In this document: positions 60,141 to 64,000 of the stretch, in pieces
Numbering within the stretch: position 1 is the first letter of the stretch
Layout: each line of letters opens with the position of its first letter
Assembly (NCBI RefSeq): GCF_030445035.2
Contig: NC_080677.1
Location: 1,922,001-1,986,000, forward strand
Direction of reading: 5' to 3'
DNA from: Dasypus novemcinctus
Lineage: Eukaryota; Chordata; Mammalia; Cingulata; Dasypodidae
DNA length: 64,000 bases
Notes under the pieces: model-generated
Seen by the model: only the letters and a program-made list of their open reading frames with translations
The model's database searches: none
Told to the model about the DNA's origin: nothing
Translations under genes and position numbers: made by a program

Positions 60141-62394
60141 AGACACTTTGAACAAGAAAATTAAATGGAATTACACACTGCTGCTCAAAATACCAAAAGG
60201 GGACATTTAATGTAAAATATTGAAGATTATTTTAAATAATGTGCAATAGATATATATGTATACCTTTATACATTTTTAGCTATAAAAAATAAACTGTGCT
60301 GATGATGATTATTTTTAATTTGTGTTTTCATATTTAAGGATGTGCTTGAATTCCTCCATTGTGTCTTATGTTTGTAGACACTCATTCTATAGTGAAAGCA
60401 TTAGGTCTCACTTCTCATTTTAAAACACAAAAAAATTCATGTAATACTGATTGAATATTTTCTAAAGCAAACCAGGATATTCAAGTATCCTAGAAACTAA
60501 TGCTCAGGGTGACAGGAAATGAAAATGGAAATTCCAGTAAAGCCTTATGTCTATCATCAAATTTAATTTCAAGGACTGGACAGATGCTGATGTGATTGGA
60601 AGGGCACATGGCAAAAATTCTGTCAGAGAAATGGTAAGACAGATAATCATGGACAAAGCGAGAAACTGATTGATAAGGTGCCTCTGTCAAAAAAACACTG
60701 TGCATAATAGAATGAGAGATATGACCAAAATATAAACTAGCAACGTCTGTTGTGAAATATGAAAATAATATCAGTATCATCTATTATACACTGATGAAAC
60801 CATTGTTACTGGGAACTAAGGAAACCTTTTGGTGTTTACTAGACCAGAGGAGTAAAAAGTGGCCCTGAAGTCATAGTATTCTGCCAACACCTGCCAATTT
60901 CTAGAAATAGAGATGAAATTTTAAACAATACAAGGCACTGAAAACAACGTACTTGCATTCATAACAATAGTAAAAACACAAAAATGTGTCCAATAAGTGA
61001 TTTTCATCAACACTTCCTAGTGTAATGTAGATAGAGTTGTCTTGCCAATTATGTGATCATTTAAGGAATATATTTACTGAAGCCGAGCAATTACCAACCA
61101 CATTAAGGACAAGCTATTGATCTTTTAAAAATAATTTCACAGCTTTATGAATATGTGGGTGGAGACTAAATAGATTATTATTTCATTCTGAAGCTCATTG
61201 ATTTTTTACTAGGGGTGAGTCACTTATTTCATTGGTATTGTTTTTTAACTAAACCTTTCAACATGAATGATTGTGCACAATATGAAAGATTGTTTTAAGA
61301 AGACACCATCCTGAAATGAAAACCTATACCCTAAAGATAATCTAAATTATTTTGTCTAACAGTTAACTTCTCACTCTCCTGTAAATTTTGGGAATTATTA
61401 AATGATTTTGTTCTTTGTGATAACTTACGCAACTGAATTTGGATTCTCTCAGTGAGGATTAACATAAAAAATTAGAAAATAATTTTCTTCTAGTCAGAAA
61501 ACCATGGTGACATGTTTAAACAAGCAATATTGAGTTATATATCCATTTATTACTGAATAATCCTCAACATTTCAAGACATTAAATAACTTATTTTCTAAT
61601 TAGCATTTTTGCAATCATTTAAAATATTTTTATAATTTATTGTATGTTTCATTTTACAATTTAATATCTAATTCAATAAGGTTGTTTTATTACCTTTTAT
61701 TCATGGTAAGTGCTTCTGGTTTTCCATTAAAGCTGATATCAAACCTTCATTTCAAATATATCATGTTACTAAAAATTGATTCTATATAAAGCAAAATAAT
61801 ATTAGGTAGATATAATATATATTATAAACAGTTACTGCAAGATTGTATAATTGGTAATTAAATAAATGAAATTTGTGAAATATTTCACTAAATGATGAGT
61901 CTTAAATATTCCTGTGCTGTTATCACATAAGAAGCTATAGAAGAAAGGAGAAAAGGGTGCTTTATTTTTTTTAAGGCAGACTATTATTTTAATCTAGGTT
62001 GGGTGCTGGTGTTCATATTTTGCATAAACTACATCAATTAATTCCTATGAAAATCTGACATTTATTTTGCACTTATATTTTGAACAATATGATCTCTTCC
62101 CCCAAATACCCACAGAAAAAATAGCAATAACAATAGTAGTAAACATGTTTCATGAACACAGTGTTAATCCCGCATAGCGGTCCTAAAAGGCAGGTAAATT
62201 CTTTCCTAGAATCACGAAAACGGGAAAGAGGAAGTGATGACTGCAGCATAGTCCTAAGGACGGGTAGAAGCACGAAGGGATCTGGAAGGGGAGAGGGGAA
62301 CGCACGCTAGAAAGAAGGCGCATGTCACAAAGGCCTAACAAAGCAAGCACGGAAATAAATCACGATGCCTCAAAACAAAATCACACCATTTCTC
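60141..62394. other. unassigned AT-rich sequence
   Basis: No gene is recognised. The 96-codon reverse frame at 60490-60780 has no known domain. Confidence 0.4.
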
Positions 62395-62610
62395 AGCAAC
62401 GCAGTTCTGGGCAGGTGTCTGGCTGCTTTCTGCAGATTCGCGCTTCCTGGCACGTCGCTGCCCCTCGCTGGAGAGGCGGCAGGTGGCTGCTCTGCCCAGG
62501 GCCTGGCCGTGCCCTGGCTGCCGCGCCCGGGAGCCTGCGCCAGCCTCCGGGCCCTCGGCCTCACCGCGCAGCGTGGAAACCGCGCGCCTCCGCGGAGGAG
62601 AACCTGGTCA
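62395..62610. promoter_or_regulatory. CpG-rich patch (possible small CpG island)
   Basis: Within about 200 bases I count roughly 22 CpG dinucleotides, with high GC content, in a window that is otherwise AT-rich. Strings such as gccgcgcccgggagc and accgcgcgcctccgcgg are typical of an unmethylated or recently unmethylated island. Open frames here occur on both strands in several phases (68-130 codons), as expected by chance in GC-rich DNA, and none resembles a known protein. Confidence 0.55.
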
Positions 62611-62699
62611 CAGCAGCCTCTGGATGGAATTTGACTTGCCCTGTTGGATTGCTGCACCAGTGTGTTATGTCCTGTTGTTGCTGTTGTAGTTGTTGTTTT

Positions 62700-63125
62700 T
62701 TTTTGACTCTTTAATTTTTTTCTTTTTAAGATACTTACATTACATAAATGTTACATAAGAAATGTAGGGGATTCCCATATGCCCCCTTCCCTCCCTCTCC
62801 CATATTTTCCCACATTAAGAACATCCTTCATTAGGGTTGCACATTTGTTACAACTGATGAACACATATTGGCGCATAGCCACTCACTGTGGATGATAGTT
62901 TACACTGTAGCTTACACTCTCTCCTGCTCAGTTTCGTAAGTTATGACAAGATAGATAATGGCCTGTATCTGTCATTGCGATGTCATTCAGGACAATTCCA
63001 GTGTCCCCAAAACGACCCCGTGTGACATCTATTTTTCTCTCTTCCTCCACTTAGAACCTCCGAGGGCCACTGTCTCCACATCAATGATAAAAGTTCTTGC
63101 ATTGCTAGAATAACAATAAGGCACT
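62700..63125 (-). mobile_element. L1 3' UTR fragment (lineage-specific L1), reverse
   Basis: Begins with T-rich sequence, then gattcccatatgcccccttc, the C-rich run, acatttgttacaactgatga, gatagtttacactgtagctt and tggcctgtatctgtcattgc. Same family as 3695-4310. It is 5'-truncated. Confidence 0.84.
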
Positions 63126-63179
63126 CCTTATAGACTTTATTGTGTCCAGTCACTGAATATTAATCTATTACTATTTACA

Positions 63180-63920
63180 AATTATAGACCCTCTTACTAA
63201 TACAATGCAATGAATAAAATAGAAATTGAAATGAAAAAAAAATGTGAAAATGATTGTAAAATAAGATGGAAAAGCACTAAAAAAATCTTTTTAAAAAATA
63301 TGAAAAGTTCACAGAAAGCAATTAGAAAGTGATTAACTTCCCAGTAGACAAAAGTCTCACAATATCATGTACATGCAATGTAATTGACTTCAAATTACAC
63401 AAAAAGATACTCTTCTTCATTGGTAATTACAAAAATGAAGATTAAAACAGTTGTGTCATGCTAATCATTTTTGCCTTCAAAACTGGATAATATTCAAATG
63501 GATAATATCAAGAACTTGTAGAATGCACAGCCAAGTGGTAACAGTGGTTGGTGATAGCATATATTCTCTTCTCTCTCACTGTTGGATTTTTGAATATTTT
63601 CCATACATTTTTTAATAAGCACGTGGTAATGTTGTAACCAGTAAATCTTATCACTTAGAAGTGGAAATCATAAACAAGACTAGAAGTATTTAGGATAATA
63701 TTTTATTAATACTTATATGCTGAAAGCTGTTAGAAGCACAGAGACATTTTAAGAACTCCAAAAGAATATATCTATTGTTTGACCTATATATTAAAAAATA
63801 ACTGCAGTCCTCAAACCATTATGAATAAATTGAAATAAAAAGAATAAGATGTTTTGTGTGAAAATAAAGCAGGATTCAAAACAAGTGATAAGATAAAAAT
63901 TATTTTAAATAATCTGTATA
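63180..63920 (+). mobile_element. possible old L1 relic, forward
   Basis: A-rich sequence with pieces resembling an L1 ORF2 end (tcttcttcattggtaattac, aaaaatgaagattaaaacag). It is strongly diverged. Confidence 0.35.
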
Positions 63921-64000
63921 TGTCAAAAGTGCTAGAAAACTTCCTTGAGTGCATTGGGAGGAGCCTGCAGGGCCCACTCCTGGGACAGCGCCAGGACGGG
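63921..64000. other. unassigned end of window
   Basis: The last 50 bases turn GC-rich (gggaggagcctgcagggccc). The window ends before any feature can be recognised. Confidence 0.3.

Noticed and set aside
62322..62714. 130-codon forward frame and overlapping frames on both strands
   Set aside because: Several phases are open at once, which is expected in a CpG-rich patch, and none matches a known protein.
1..64000. CRISPR arrays, prokaryotic operons, prophages, ribosomal RNA genes
   Set aside because: The window is typical mammalian nuclear DNA. I saw no regularly spaced direct repeats, no operon-like gene clusters and no rRNA sequence.

Overview
This window looks like non-coding nuclear DNA from a placental mammal, most likely an armadillo or a close xenarthran relative (Dasypus-type). 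It is AT-rich, has no convincing intact protein-coding gene, and is packed with mammalian retrotransposons: LINE-1, LINE-2, MIR, LTR elements and a Tigger DNA transposon. The lineage call rests on tRNA-derived SINEs with armadillo-type heads and tails (4490, 10541, 15056, 23101, 24868, 24979, 39963) and on several copies of one L1 3' UTR family with a recurring G-rich tract (3695, 17725-type relatives, 21440, 28480, 29690, 62700). The species assignment comes from remembered repeat families and was not checked against a database.

Layout. 1-12.9 kb: old repeats and unassigned DNA, a reverse L1 3' UTR, a SINE inserted into a MIR with a perfect 14-bp target-site duplication, and a 552-bp LTR (8062-8613). 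12.9-20.3 kb: a stack of reverse-strand L1s in which one L1 body is interrupted by a SINE and by a second L1. 21.4-25.1 kb: a forward L1 3' UTR, a reverse SINE, a microsatellite, a short CpG-rich patch, and two tRNA-Ala-like SINE units side by side. 27.4-31.3 kb: two L1 3' ends head to tail. 32.6-46.3 kb: four LTR-like segments, L2 relics, a short reverse SINE, a possible coding relic on the minus strand, and a clear minus-strand solo LTR (45748-46279). 46.3-57.1 kb: the part with the fewest repeats, with a Tigger relic at 48.2-48.8 kb and stretches that look like conserved non-coding sequence. 57.1-57.7 kb: a frameshifted, 5'-truncated RPL10 processed pseudogene followed by a 76-bp tandem duplication. 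59.8-64 kb: L1 fragments and a second CpG-rich patch.

No genes here work together as a pathway. The window is best read as intergenic or intronic sequence whose history is visible as layered insertions. I did not find a new biological system. The points most worth checking are the two isolated CpG-rich patches, the near-identical 76-bp duplication, the candidate conserved blocks in 46.9-56.9 kb and the unidentified minus-strand coding relic near 38.7 kb. Boundaries of old repeats are approximate.
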